From Streptomyces sp. MUM 178J (GTDB taxonomy: Bacteria > Actinomycetota > Actinomycetes > Streptomycetales > Streptomycetaceae): a stretch of DNA of 64,000 nt. Position 1 is the first letter of the stretch, and each line of letters begins with the position of its first letter. Below the pieces are notes generated by a model. That model made no database searches and was not told the origin of the DNA. It saw only the letters and a list, made by a program, of their open reading frames with translations. This document shows positions 8,718 through 17,673 of the stretch, in pieces. Location of the stretch: positions 62,001 to 126,000 of the forward strand of contig NZ_JADWYQ010000015.1 of assembly GCF_022414575.1 (NCBI RefSeq), read 5' to 3'. A program made the position numbers and the translations under genes.

Positions 8718-9479
8718 ATGCCCAGCCACTACGACGTGCTGCCCGACCTGGCCTTCGGCCACCACCCCGTCCACGGCATCGTCGCCGCGAACCCGAAGAA
8801 CCTCGCGGCCAGCACCTGGATGCTCAGGGGATTCGACTTCCATCCCGTCCCCGACCAGCCGACGTTGTACGCGCTGGCCGACCAGAACCATGACGGACAC
8901 GGCCGTACGAGCCGGGCCATCGAGCTGCTGCGCAAGGCCGGCTACCAGGTCGATGTGGACGTCGCACTTGACCCTGCACCGGCGCCCGATACGGCACAGG
9001 TACGCGACCGCGGCCCGCTCGGTGAACCAGACGTCGCCTTCGCCGATCACCCGCAGCTCGGCATCGTCGCAGCCTTCGACGACCGTGTCTCCGGCCTCAG
9101 CGGGCTCGCGCTGGTGGAGGACGGCTGGCGGCACGACTCGAGCCTGGACATCTACACGCTCCCCGCGACCACCGATCGCGTCGAGGCGCTGGGGAAAGTC
9201 GCCGACGCCACGGTGGCCCTGCACCGTTCGGGGCTCCAGGTCGCAGTGCAGCCCCGCCTCGCTCAAGAGGTGACGGCTCGGCCCCGCCCTGCTGCCACGC
9301 CGACCGCCGGCCGTGAGCGCGGTCGTGGTCCCGCCCGCGCGTCTCCGTTGAGCGCCGCCGCGCTCGCCGCCAGCCCGGCCCGTGCCGGAAGCCCGGGCAG
9401 GGCGCCGGTCCCCGCCGCCGTCTCCACACCGGCGGTCCGGCCGGTTGACCCCCGCGTCGCGTACTCCCGCGACCGCTGA
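8718..9479 (+). CDS. Protein with two tandem copies of a ~75-residue domain plus C-terminal tail
   Basis: ATG 8718; 253 residues. Residues about 5-82 and 93-170 are two related units: LAFGHHPVHGIVAAN pairs with VAFADHPQLGIVAAF, TLYALADQ with DIYTLPAT, and ELLRKAGYQVDVD with ALHRSGLQVAVQ. A third copy forms the N-terminus of the gene at 10161. The C-terminal 60 residues are an Arg/Ala/Ser/Pro tail (LSAAALAASPARAGSP) ending YSRDR. The unit is common in Streptomyces mobile elements, but I know no assigned function. Confidence 0.6.
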   Translation: MPSHYDVLPDLAFGHHPVHGIVAANPKNLAASTWMLRGFDFHPVPDQPTLYALADQNHDGHGRTSRAIELLRKAGYQVDVDVALDPAPAPDTAQVRDRGPLGEPDVAFADHPQLGIVAAFDDRVSGLSGLALVEDGWRHDSSLDIYTLPATTDRVEALGKVADATVALHRSGLQVAVQPRLAQEVTARPRPAATPTAGRERGRGPARASPLSAAALAASPARAGSPGRAPVPAAVSTPAVRPVDPRVAYSRDR

Positions 9480-9504
9480 TCCAACTCCTCAAGGAGGCCC
9501 TTCC

Positions 9505-10002
9505 ATGGCCGTGAAGACGATCTGGCCTATCGACCACACCTGCGGTCACCATGCCGACCGCGACTTGTCCGACCGACCGGCTGACCGACGCGCCGGCTTC
9601 GCCGAGTGGCTCGCCAGGCAGGAGTGCACGGACTGCTGGCGCGCCTCGAACGAGGGCGACGAGCAGGACAAGGCTGCCTGGCTCAAGGCGAAGCGCGCCG
9701 AGGAGCAGACGGCGTCCGAAGCCTGGTCCGAGCAGTACCGGATGCCTCCCCTGGAGGGAACCGAGCGGGCCGTTCCCTGGGGCGTGCGCTGTCGTCACCA
9801 GATCCTGACCAATGCCTACACCGCACTGGTCACCGAAGGCACAACCAGCGAAGCGGGGTGGGCGGAGATCGAGGAGAACGCTCGTACGGTGACCCGTGCC
9901 GGGTGGTGGATAGACCAGAGGTCGTCCGAGCCCGAAGACCTCACCGAACTGCTCCGAGCCGCCACCGGGGCCGACCGGCCGACAGAGAATCCCTTCTTCT
10001 GA
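9505..10002 (+). CDS. Putative zinc-binding accessory protein
   Basis: The ATG at 9505 has a clear AAGGAGG. The 165-residue protein begins TIWPIDHTCGHHADRDLSDR and then has a second Cys pair in QECTDCWRAS. One Cys/His cluster near residue 13 and a CxxC near residue 45 suggest a zinc-stabilised N-terminal domain. The rest is acidic and helical (SEAWSEQYRMPPLEGTERAV, WWIDQRSSEPEDL). Unlike its neighbours it has no Arg/Pro tail and ends NPFF. No function can be assigned. Confidence 0.55.
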   Translation: MAVKTIWPIDHTCGHHADRDLSDRPADRRAGFAEWLARQECTDCWRASNEGDEQDKAAWLKAKRAEEQTASEAWSEQYRMPPLEGTERAVPWGVRCRHQILTNAYTALVTEGTTSEAGWAEIEENARTVTRAGWWIDQRSSEPEDLTELLRAATGADRPTENPFF

Positions 10003-10072
10003 CCGACCGGGTGCCCTGCTGCGGCGGGGCACCCGGCTGAACGCCACCGTGCGGCCTCTACCAGCGATTCTC

Positions 10073-10104
10073 GGCCGGACCAAACCCCGGATTTGCCGGA
10101 CGCT
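10073..10104 (+). promoter_or_regulatory. Intergenic element GGCCGGACCAAACC, copy 1
   Basis: GGCCGGACCAAACC, followed by GATTTGCCGGA, lies 57-88 bases ahead of the GTG at 10161. The same 14 bases, again followed by GATT and CCGGA, recur at 16227 ahead of the DUF4913 gene. Matching sequence and position suggest a shared promoter or operator. Confidence 0.4.
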
Positions 10105-10160
10105 CTGCCCACTGGCCCACCTCCAACGGGTCCTTCGCTCCCTCTGCCCCGGAGACTTTC

Positions 10161-10886
10161 GTGCCTACCTCGATCACCATCACGTCCGAGTTCAGCGGCA
10201 GCGTCGTTGCCAAGGGCGCTACTGATGACCTCTCCGCGCAGCTCCTCCGTCACGCCGGTTTCAAGCAGATCGACGACTGGCACGGCCGACGCCATCGCCT
10301 GCCCACCACCACTCCGCTCGCCGACCAGGTCGCCATCGCCAGCCATGCGGCCGAGATGCTTCGAGCCGCTCGCTATGACGTCACCCTTCCGCCGTCCCTC
10401 GACACGGCCCGGATGAGCCCTCCGGTGCATGCGCTGGGGCCCTACGCCGCCGGAGCTGAACTCCTCAGCATCACGGACCAGATCCGTGCGGCCGAAGACG
10501 GAGCCAGCCTTCAGCGGGCAGTCGACCACCTCCTTCACCCCGAGCACGGTGCGCTGGAGCGTGTCCGGGAGGCGCTGGAAGCAGCGGGAGAACAGGTCAA
10601 CGACCTGGACGAAGACGCGTATGCGCTCGCCGACCGGTTCGGCTTCGCCTCGGAGTTCGTCAGCTCGGCCCAGTCCGAACTCGTCGACTCCGAGGCCGAG
10701 CTACGCCGCGTCGGCGCCGCTTCGACGAGCTACTCCCCAGCACCGACCGTCCGTGATCACCGTGGTGCCGCTCTCGCCACCTCTCCTGCGGCGAACCAGG
10801 CCAAGGTCTCCTCGGCGTCCAGTTCCCCGTCGGCGCCTTGCTCTGCGACGGGTCACCCACCACGCGCCTCAACCCCCCGACGGTGA
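10161..10886 (+). CDS. Accessory protein with one copy of the repeat domain and a C-terminal tail
   Basis: The GTG at 10161 follows CCGGAGAC; 241 residues. Residues about 1-80 (SEFSGSVVAKGATDDL, LLRHAGFKQI, RHRLPTTTPL, MLRAARYDVTLP) match the domain duplicated in the protein at 8718. A helical acidic middle follows (VREALEAAGEQVNDLDEDAY). The last 50 residues are the basic/Ser/Pro tail (HRGAALATSP) ending STPRR. Function unknown. Confidence 0.6.
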   Translation: MPTSITITSEFSGSVVAKGATDDLSAQLLRHAGFKQIDDWHGRRHRLPTTTPLADQVAIASHAAEMLRAARYDVTLPPSLDTARMSPPVHALGPYAAGAELLSITDQIRAAEDGASLQRAVDHLLHPEHGALERVREALEAAGEQVNDLDEDAYALADRFGFASEFVSSAQSELVDSEAELRRVGAASTSYSPAPTVRDHRGAALATSPAANQAKVSSASSSPSAPCSATGHPPRASTPRR

Positions 10887-10977
10887 CCCCGGCCGCCCTC
10901 TCCGCCGTCGGCCTCCAGTACGTCGCGCGCCCCCGCTCGACTCACCCGTCTAGGACCACTCACCCGAAGAGGCAAAC

Positions 10978-11643
10978 GTGCCCGAGTACTACTCCAGCAT
11001 CGGCGAGGCCGTCGGTGCGGCCATGCAGCACAACATCCGGCTCGCCCACCGCAGCGCGGCACCGGGCTCCGACAAGCCGCTGCAGGTCAGGCGCCTGCCC
11101 AGCGCTTCCGCCGATCCGTACTCGGTTCACGGGATGATTTCTCGCCTCCACGAGGACGCCTCGCCCGATGAGGTGGCGGGCATCATCGAGGAGGTCAACG
11201 GCGCACTGGTCGGGGCTCTGCCCGAACTGACCGAGCTCGTCGCCTCTGCCGCCGACTGGACTCGCGCCCGTCTCGACTTCGACGACCCGCATCACAATCC
11301 GACTTTCGAGACATGGACCCGACTGGCAGCCGCGTACGGGATGCTCCAGGACGTCCGTGAGCAGTTGGAAGTCGCCGAGGACGGTCTCGCTGCCTGTCCC
11401 GCAGAGCGCACGGACCCCCGGCACCACCAGATGGTCAACGTCTTGCGCAGCCGGGAGTTGCTCGACGATGTCCTCGGTGCCGAGGCTGCTCCTGTGCCGT
11501 CCGCTGCCCAGAACGTCGATGCAGACCGGCAGCGGGCTGCCCGCGCCTCGTCGCCGCGCGCCGGAACATCGCCGTCGACCGGCAGTCCGCCGGCCACCGC
11601 AGCACCTCCGCCCGCGCCTCGTTCTGCCGGCCGACCCCGCTGA
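10978..11643 (+). CDS. Hypothetical helical protein with C-terminal tail
   Basis: GTG 10978 behind GAAGAGG; 221 residues. The main body is helical (SIGEAVGAAMQHNIRLAHRS, EVAGIIEEVNGALVGALPEL, MLQDVREQLEVAEDG). The C-terminal 40 residues switch to RQRAARASSPRAG and a Pro/Ala/Ser run ending SAGRPR, the tail type of its neighbours. No motif identifies an activity. It lies just upstream of the coupling-protein gene. Confidence 0.58.
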   Translation: MPEYYSSIGEAVGAAMQHNIRLAHRSAAPGSDKPLQVRRLPSASADPYSVHGMISRLHEDASPDEVAGIIEEVNGALVGALPELTELVASAADWTRARLDFDDPHHNPTFETWTRLAAAYGMLQDVREQLEVAEDGLAACPAERTDPRHHQMVNVLRSRELLDDVLGAEAAPVPSAAQNVDADRQRAARASSPRAGTSPSTGSPPATAAPPPAPRSAGRPR

Positions 11644-11738
11644 AACGTTCCGCCTCAGACGTCCAGGAGTACCCCCATGGTCTGCACGAGAGCCGAGCGC
11701 GCCCCGCCCCTGCCCGCTCGCACACCCAAGGAACCGCC

Positions 11739-13527
11739 GTGCCTTCCCCGCGCACCAGCGCGCCCTCGACCATCACCGGGTCGGACGCGCTCCTCTACCT
11801 CCTGTTCGGCATCCTCGGCGCCGCCATGGCCTTCGGCTCCCTGGCCTGGCTGACCGGAAATCTCACCAACACCTTCGTCGGGAGCGGGACATGGGCCCCC
11901 TTCCGCATAACGGACGCGCTGCTGCACCCGGAGGTGCTGTGGCCGGCTCTGAGCACCAGCATGCTGATGGTCGGCGCCCGCGTCGTCCCCGCCCTGTTCA
12001 CCTTTGCCCTGGTCGTCACCGCTGCCGTGCTGTGGATGCGGTGGCGTGCCGGGTCCAAGTCTGGCCTCGCCCGGAAGGCGGACCTGGCGCCGCTGCTGGA
12101 CAAGGAGATCGTCGCCAAGGCGAAGAGCCTGCGCCCGAGCCTGGGCGGCCGGGAGAGTAAAAGAGGTCCTGCCCGCTGACCGCGGCATCCTGCTCGGCAC
12201 CCTCGATCCCGGCCGTGCGGAGGTCCGCGCGTCTTGGGAGGACGTGATCGTCGCGATCATGGCCCCGCGTTCCGGCAAGACGTCCGGGCTGGCGATCCCC
12301 GCGATCCTCTCGGCACCGGGCCCGGTCCTGCTCACCAGTAACAAAGCCGCGAACGACGCCTTCACCACCACGGTGGACGCCCGTGCCGAGGTCGGCACGA
12401 TCTGGACCCTCGATCCGCAGCAGATCGCCCATCACCCGCGCGAGATGTGGTGGGACATCCTCGCTGACGCCCGCGATCTCGCCGGGGCTAAGAGGTTGGC
12501 GGGGCACTTCGTGACCGCGAGCGTGGACGAGTCCAGCGGCTCCGACTTCTGGTCCACCGCCGCGAGCAACACCCTCGGTGCCCTCTTCCTCGCCGCCGCG
12601 TCCCACCGGCGGCCGATCACCGACGTCCTGGCCTGGCTCGCGATGCCGGCCGACCGCACCCCGGTGGACCTGCTCACCGACGCCGGCCATCATGCGGTCG
12701 CCGCCCAGCTCCAGGGCACCGTCTCCGGCGCGACCGAAACGCGCGACGGCATCTATGAGACCGCGAGGCAGTACGCGAGCTGCCTGCTGGACCCGGATGT
12801 CGCCGCCTGGGTCACCCCCAACGACGACCTTCCCGAGTTCCAGCCGTTCGCCTTCGCCACGTCCCGCGACACCTTGTACCTGCTGAGTAAGGACGGCGGC
12901 GGCAGCGCGTCCGCGATCATCGCTGCTGCGGCCGACGCCGTGATGCGCGCGGCCGTGATCGTGGCCGAGCGCTCCGGCGGGCGACTCGACCCGCCCGCCC
13001 TGTGCGTCCTCGACGAGGCAGCGAACGTCTGCCGCATCTCGGACCTCCCTGATCTCTACAGCCACCTGGGCAGCCGAGGCGTCATCCCGATGACGATTTT
13101 GCAGTCCTACCGTCAGGGCCAGCGGTGCTGGGGCGAGGCCGGTATGGATGCCCTGTACTCCGCCGCCACCATCAAGATCATCGGATCTGGCATCGACGAC
13201 GCGGACTTCGCCGACCGGCTCAGCCGTCAGGTCGGCGACCATGACGTCCAGACCACCTCGGTGTCGACTAGCGAGGGCGGCAAGTCCACCTCGGTGAGCA
13301 TGCGCACGGAACGGATCCTTCCGCCGGACGCCATCCGCGCCCTGCCCAAGGGCAAGGTTCTGCTGCTGGCCACCGGCATCCGGGTCGCCATGCTCAACCT
13401 CAAGCCCTGGTACAAGGAGCCCTCCGCCAAGGTGGTCGGCCCGGCTTCCGCTCGCGCCACGAAGGCCATCACCGAGCGTGCCCTCGCGAAGAGCATCGGC
13501 CAGGACGATCTTGGACTGTCGGCATGA
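11739..13527 (+). pseudogene. virD4: VirD4-type coupling protein, split by a one-base frameshift
   Basis: The first frame (GTG 11739 to 12179) encodes two membrane helices (LLYLLFGILGAAMAFGSLAW, VPALFTFALVVTAAVLWM) and ends after SLRPSLGGRES. The second frame (to 13527) resumes with KEVLPADRGILLGTLD and carries Walker A (MAPRSGKTSG), Walker B (PALCVLDEAANV) and TILQSYRQGQ, as in VirD4/TraG coupling proteins. Joining needs loss of one A from the AAAA at 12159-12162. The protein would select DNA and protein substrates for the channel. The break may be a sequencing error, a slippage site or a real null; the rest looks intact. The following gene starts inside its stop (ATGA). Confidence 0.85.
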
Positions 13528-13754
13528 GCGCGCCAACACCACAGCAGGGGCGGTTGGCCCACGCTCCGGTCGTCCTGCGCGGTGGCCGGTGGTGGCTTGA
13601 CGGCGAGGCAGGCTCGGTTCCCGCCTCCGATCCCGCCTTCACCGCCGTCCTGGACGACTTCGCGCTGTCGATGGCCGCTGCCGACCAGGCAGTCGCCAAC
13701 CTCCTCATCCGGCAGGACGAGGCGTCCCGCGCTGATCCCGGAGGCCGGTGGTGA
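13524..13754 (+). CDS. Small hypothetical protein
   Basis: The ATG at 13524 overlaps the stop of the coupling protein (ATGA), and the 76-residue frame overlaps the next start at 13748. The product is acidic: VLRGGRWWLDGEAGSVPASD, then DFALSMAAADQAVANLL. Tight coupling on both sides supports it being translated. I recognise no family. Confidence 0.55.
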   Translation: MSAPTPQQGRLAHAPVVLRGGRWWLDGEAGSVPASDPAFTAVLDDFALSMAAADQAVANLLIRQDEASRADPGGRW

Positions 13755-14923
13755 ACCCGCTGATGAGTGCCGAGCAGGCGGTCCTCGGTGCCGCACTCCT
13801 CGACCCCGAGCAGCTCACGCACCTGGAGTGGCTCGCTGCGGACCACTTCTATCGGCCCGTCCACCAGGCGCTGTTCGCCGCGCTCCGCAAGCTGCGCAAC
13901 GACGGGCATCCTGCGCTCTCGGCCGCTGGTCCGTTGCCGCTGACGTGGGTGACCGACGCGGTCGAGGAGGCCGGACAGCACGTGCGCGGGCTGACCGCGG
14001 CGTACGCCCACACCCTGATCCAGGCGTGTCCCCGAACAGAGCACGCCCCGGTGTACGGCCGCATGGTGCTGGAGGGGGCGATTCACCGCACCGTCGCCCA
14101 GCACGCGATCCGTCTCCACCAGGCGGCTCGGGCCGACGCCGTCCAGGGCGAGGTCGAGGGAGCCTTGCGCACGGCGGACGTCCTGACCGGCGTACTCACC
14201 GACCTTGCACGACGCTGGGGAACCGACCCTCGACCGGTCCCGTCCACCGCTGGGCCCTCTGCCGCCACGGACATCCCGCCTCCGGCGCAAAGCGGCCAGG
14301 TCGCCGAGGACGAGCGGTTCCTCCTGGCCGTCCTCGCCGAACAGCCGGGTGCCATGGGCGAGGTGGTGGCCTGGCTGCGGCCGGGAGACTTCGCAGACCC
14401 GACCCACGGGCAGCTCTACCGGTGCCTGGGCGCGCTGCACCACCGAGGCGAGCCCATCGACCGGATCACCCTGCTCTGGGAGGCCCAGCGACGCGGTCTG
14501 CTGGCCGACGGCACTGTGTCGAGCGAGCAGCTGACCGCTGTCTGCGAAGGCATGGTCCCCGGCAGCGCTGACTGGTTCGGGCAGCGGGTGATGCGCTCCT
14601 CCGTCACCCGCACCGCCGCCGCCTCCGCGCGAGCCATCCGGACCCTGGCCCAGGACGAGGTCCTGGGGCCCGGCCGGCTGATCAACCACGCCCTGCACGA
14701 ACTCGGTCCGCTCGACGAAGTACGTGCCCGCTGGGCTACCGCGAACAGCAGTCCGGCCCCCAAGACCACGGCATACGCTCCGTCGGCGGCCGAGCCGCCA
14801 CCCGACCGAGTGAAGGCCGCCCGCGCCCGCAGCACACCCCGCCCAGGCGCGTCACCCCCAGCCCCGGCCAGCCGTCTCCCCACGCTGTCAGCAGCCCGAC
14901 CACCCTCGCGCGGCCACCCGTGA
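13748..14923 (+). CDS. DnaB helicase N-terminal-domain-like protein, two domains plus tail
   Basis: Start at GTG 13748 (a second GTG follows directly); about 391 residues. Residues 5-150 read like the DnaB N-terminal domain (MSAEQAVLGAALLDPEQL, HFYRPVHQALFAALRKL). Residues about 185-290 repeat it (EDERFLLAVLAEQPGAM, FADPTHGQLYRCLGALHHRG, ITLLWEAQRRGLLADG). There is no helicase ATPase domain. DnaB-N domains bind primase or loader, so this may redirect host replication proteins to the element. The C-terminus carries the shared tail (RVKAARARSTPRPGASPP). Confidence 0.72.
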   Translation: MVNPLMSAEQAVLGAALLDPEQLTHLEWLAADHFYRPVHQALFAALRKLRNDGHPALSAAGPLPLTWVTDAVEEAGQHVRGLTAAYAHTLIQACPRTEHAPVYGRMVLEGAIHRTVAQHAIRLHQAARADAVQGEVEGALRTADVLTGVLTDLARRWGTDPRPVPSTAGPSAATDIPPPAQSGQVAEDERFLLAVLAEQPGAMGEVVAWLRPGDFADPTHGQLYRCLGALHHRGEPIDRITLLWEAQRRGLLADGTVSSEQLTAVCEGMVPGSADWFGQRVMRSSVTRTAAASARAIRTLAQDEVLGPGRLINHALHELGPLDEVRARWATANSSPAPKTTAYAPSAAEPPPDRVKAARARSTPRPGASPPAPASRLPTLSAARPPSRGHP

Positions 14924-16204
14924 GGCCCCCTCCCCATCAGCCTCTTCTGCCCCTGGAACTCGCATTGATCTACCCCACCTCCGCAGCCGCGCCGGACCTA
15001 CGCGTCACGGCCTCAAGCCTCGCCACCCCGTTGATCGGGTCTCTCTGCTCGGGGTACGGCGGCCTCGACCTGGGTGTGCAGTCCGCGCTCGGCGGCACGC
15101 TCGCCTGGCACGCCGAGGTCGACCCGAACGCCTCACGCATCCTGGCCCGCCACTGGCCCGGCGTCCCGAACCTGGGCGATATCACCGCCGTCAACTGGTC
15201 CACCGTCCCCCGGGTGTGCGTCCTGACGGCCGGCTTCCCCTGTCAAAGACGTCTCGGTCGCCGGCCGCCGGGCCGGACTCAACGCCCAGACCCGCTCCGG
15301 GCTCTGGCTGCACGTCGCCCGTGCGGTCGCAGCCCTCCGACCCTGCCTGGTTGTGATCGAGAATGTGCGCGGCCTCCTCACCTCCCCCGCCGGTTCCCCT
15401 GGCGACGTGGAACTCTGCCCGTGGTGTCTGGGAGACACCGCAGGTCAGCCTGCTCTGCGGGCACTCGGTGCCGTACTCGGATCCCTGGCCGACCTCGGGT
15501 ACGACGCGAAGTGGCTCGTGCTTCGCGCCTCCGACGTCGGGGCCCCGCACCGCCGCGAGCGGACCTTCCTCGCCGCATGGCCCGCCGGGCACCCTGCTGA
15601 AGACGCCGACCAGCAACATCGGCAAGAACGGCGGCAGCCAGCATCCATCGAAGCGGAAGAGCGGGGGCCACGGTCCGAACCTGGCCGACGAGGTCGAGTG
15701 GCTGCTGCTGCCGACCCCGAAGGCGTCGGACGGAATCAAGGGCTCGCCGAACCAGCGGCACGGGAATGGCGACATGACCCTGCCCAGCGCGGCTGCGTCG
15801 TTGTTGCCGACGCCGAGGGCCAGCGACACGGGCACCCCGGGCCGCCGCCCCGGGAAGGGATGGCGGCCTCCCTTGTCGGCGGTGGTCCTGCCACTCTGGG
15901 CGGAGGAGTCGCCGGAGGCGGGGACACGGACCGGCGATGGGGAGCGTACGGATCCGCCATCACCCGATGGGAGAGCCTCACCCGCCCGGCCCCGGCTCCC
16001 ACGGACGCGGCCGGTCGGCTCCGCCCGGACTTCGTGGAGTGGATGCAGGGCCTCGACGCCGGCTGGGTCACCGCGACTCCGGGGCTCGGCCGTCCGGCGC
16101 AGCTCACCGCGCTCGGCAACGGTGTCGTCCCACAACAGGCTTCGCACGCCTTGCAGTTGCTGGCGCCACCCTTCCCCCGCTGTCCCCGCTGCGCCGACCG
16201 ATAG
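14920..16204 (+). pseudogene. DNA cytosine-5 methyltransferase, frameshifted at the catalytic motif
   Basis: GTG 14920 overlaps the previous stop. The first frame gives motif I (LIGSLCSGYGGLDLGVQSAL) and reaches motif IV, GFPCQ, at 15235-15246. It then shifts because CAAAGAC stands where CAAGAC is expected (bases 15245-15247). The second frame continues DVSVAGRRAGLN, LVVIENVRGLL (ENV motif), GAPHRRERTF and QLTALGNGVVPQQ, ending at 16204. A full enzyme would methylate cytosine, perhaps for self-protection. No partner endonuclease is adjacent. Between about 15590 and 15900 the third frame reads like the repeated LLPTPxASD segment of this family, so the variable region may also have changed frame. 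Confidence 0.82.
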
Positions 16205-16226
16205 CGCTCCACTACCGCGTTCTTCC

Positions 16227-16256
16227 GGCCGGACCAAACCGCTGATTCTCCGGATC
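16227..16256 (+). promoter_or_regulatory. Intergenic element GGCCGGACCAAACC, copy 2
   Basis: This second copy is identical over 14 bases to that at 10073 and is likewise followed by GATT and CCGGA. It starts 71 bases before the ATG at 16298 and right after the methyltransferase frame, so it probably serves a new transcription unit. Confidence 0.4.
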
Positions 16257-16297
16257 CTCTCGGGCATGTCGCCGTCTCACAGATGGAGCACACCCCC

Positions 16298-16897
16298 ATG
16301 GCCGACACCAGCCCGACCTCCCCCGGCCCCGAGCCGTACCGCGTCCCCGACGCAGACCTCGACGACCTCGCCAGCACCCTCGCCAGGACCATGGCCGAGG
16401 TCAGGCAGCACGGCGTCATCCTCGACCGCCTCGGCTCCGAGCCCGACCCCGGCGCCATCCAGCCGCCGGACGGCGCTCCGGAAGCCGAGGCGGCTGACGG
16501 GAAGAAGCCCGACGGCCCCGCCTCGGTGTTCATCCTCGCCCTGGGTGGCAAGGAGTATGCCGTCGAACTCGCTGCTCTCAGCGACTGGGTGAACTACCTC
16601 TTCCTACCGGTGTACGGCCGGGAGATCAGCACGAGCCGTCCCTGGTGCGCGCACTGGCACGAACACCCCGAGGCCGTCGCCCGGCTCCACGCACTCTGGC
16701 TCGCCTGGCAGCAGTTCACCGACACGGAGGCCGGCCTGTCCGGCCCCTCGACCTGGCACCGCGACCACCTGGACCAGACCCTGGCGCACCTGCGTGCGCC
16801 CGACGGACCGTTCGCGGCCTGCACGACCAGCGCAACTCGCCCCAATCACCGGGTGCTGGTCACCCCGGCGCCCGAGCAGGCGGGGGTGGCGGCGTGA
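16298..16897 (+). CDS. DUF4913-family protein
   Basis: I chose ATG 16298 over the in-frame ATG 16283 because GGAG at 16285-16288 is then a well-spaced ribosome site; 199 residues. The C-terminal half has the DUF4913 signature: WVNYLFLPVYGREI, RPWCAHWHEHPEAVARLHAL and WLAWQQFTDTE, then WHRDHLDQTLAHLRAPDGPF. The N-terminus is a Pro/Asp-rich linker. DUF4913 proteins are common in actinobacterial ICEs and plasmids and have no known activity. The stop overlaps the next GTG. Confidence 0.75.
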   Translation: MADTSPTSPGPEPYRVPDADLDDLASTLARTMAEVRQHGVILDRLGSEPDPGAIQPPDGAPEAEAADGKKPDGPASVFILALGGKEYAVELAALSDWVNYLFLPVYGREISTSRPWCAHWHEHPEAVARLHALWLAWQQFTDTEAGLSGPSTWHRDHLDQTLAHLRAPDGPFAACTTSATRPNHRVLVTPAPEQAGVAA

Positions 16898-17673
16898 GCG
16901 ACATTCTCGACTTCGGCCTCGACGATCTCTCGCCGGTCGACGACGACTCCGAGGAAGCGATGGAGGCTCTCTGGACTGGCGACCTGACGGTGCTGTCCCA
17001 GCACCACACCGCGCCCAACGGTTCGCACAGCTTCGTCCTCGCCCACGACCGATCGGTCACCTGGGGGATACCCGGCGAGCCACAGCTCGTTGCGATCGCC
17101 GTCGCTCGGGATCTGCGGCAGTCCACGTTCACGTTCGAGACGAGTCACCACGCCACGGCGTCCTTCGCACAGAACTGGCTGGCAGAACGCGGCTGCCCGC
17201 TCGAACGGATCGCACTGCACGGTGGCGACTACATCAAGCCCGCCGACGACCTCACCCTCCAGGTGGAACAGCAGATCCAGAAGTCGGGCACCCGCTACGA
17301 GGTCCTCGACACCTACACCTCTGACGACAACCCCAGCGAGGCGTGGACACTCGTCAACGACTCCCAGGCCACCCAGGCACCGGTTCGCCTCTTCTACGAG
17401 GAGTGGAACCACGGTGCCGGCACGTACACGATGCGCGAGGGCGCCTTCCCCGACGTCGGCGTCGCCCAGACCTGGCTGGACGAGCGCAGTGAACCGCTGC
17501 CCGAGCCTCCGGAGTACAGCGACCACAACGGTGCTGTCGTCCGGGCTCGCATCGCCCGCATCGCCCTTTCCCGGCCCGCCGGAACCTCTCCGACACCGCG
17601 GACCGGGCTCGACGCGCCCCGCGCGTCGGCGGCGGTACCGGTCCAGCGCGCGGTCCAGGGGAGGCTGCTGTGA
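16894..17673 (+). CDS. Hypothetical accessory protein with C-terminal tail
   Basis: GTG 16894 is coupled to the DUF4913 stop (GTGA); 259 residues. It is acidic at the N-terminus (DDLSPVDDDSEEAMEAL). The core contains SFAQNWLAERGCPLERIAL, a sequence seen in Streptomyces element proteins, and later a related unit, DVGVAQTWLDERSEPLPEP, which suggests an internal duplication. The last 45 residues form the shared tail (RARIARIALSRPAGTSP). No catalytic motif is visible. Confidence 0.58.
   Translation: MSDILDFGLDDLSPVDDDSEEAMEALWTGDLTVLSQHHTAPNGSHSFVLAHDRSVTWGIPGEPQLVAIAVARDLRQSTFTFETSHHATASFAQNWLAERGCPLERIALHGGDYIKPADDLTLQVEQQIQKSGTRYEVLDTYTSDDNPSEAWTLVNDSQATQAPVRLFYEEWNHGAGTYTMREGAFPDVGVAQTWLDERSEPLPEPPEYSDHNGAVVRARIARIALSRPAGTSPTPRTGLDAPRASAAVPVQRAVQGRLL

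Noticed and set aside
15191..16267. Long - strand frame opposite the methyltransferase
   Set aside because: Composition is Gly/Arg-biased with no motif, while the + strand carries methyltransferase motifs I, IV and the C-terminal signature.
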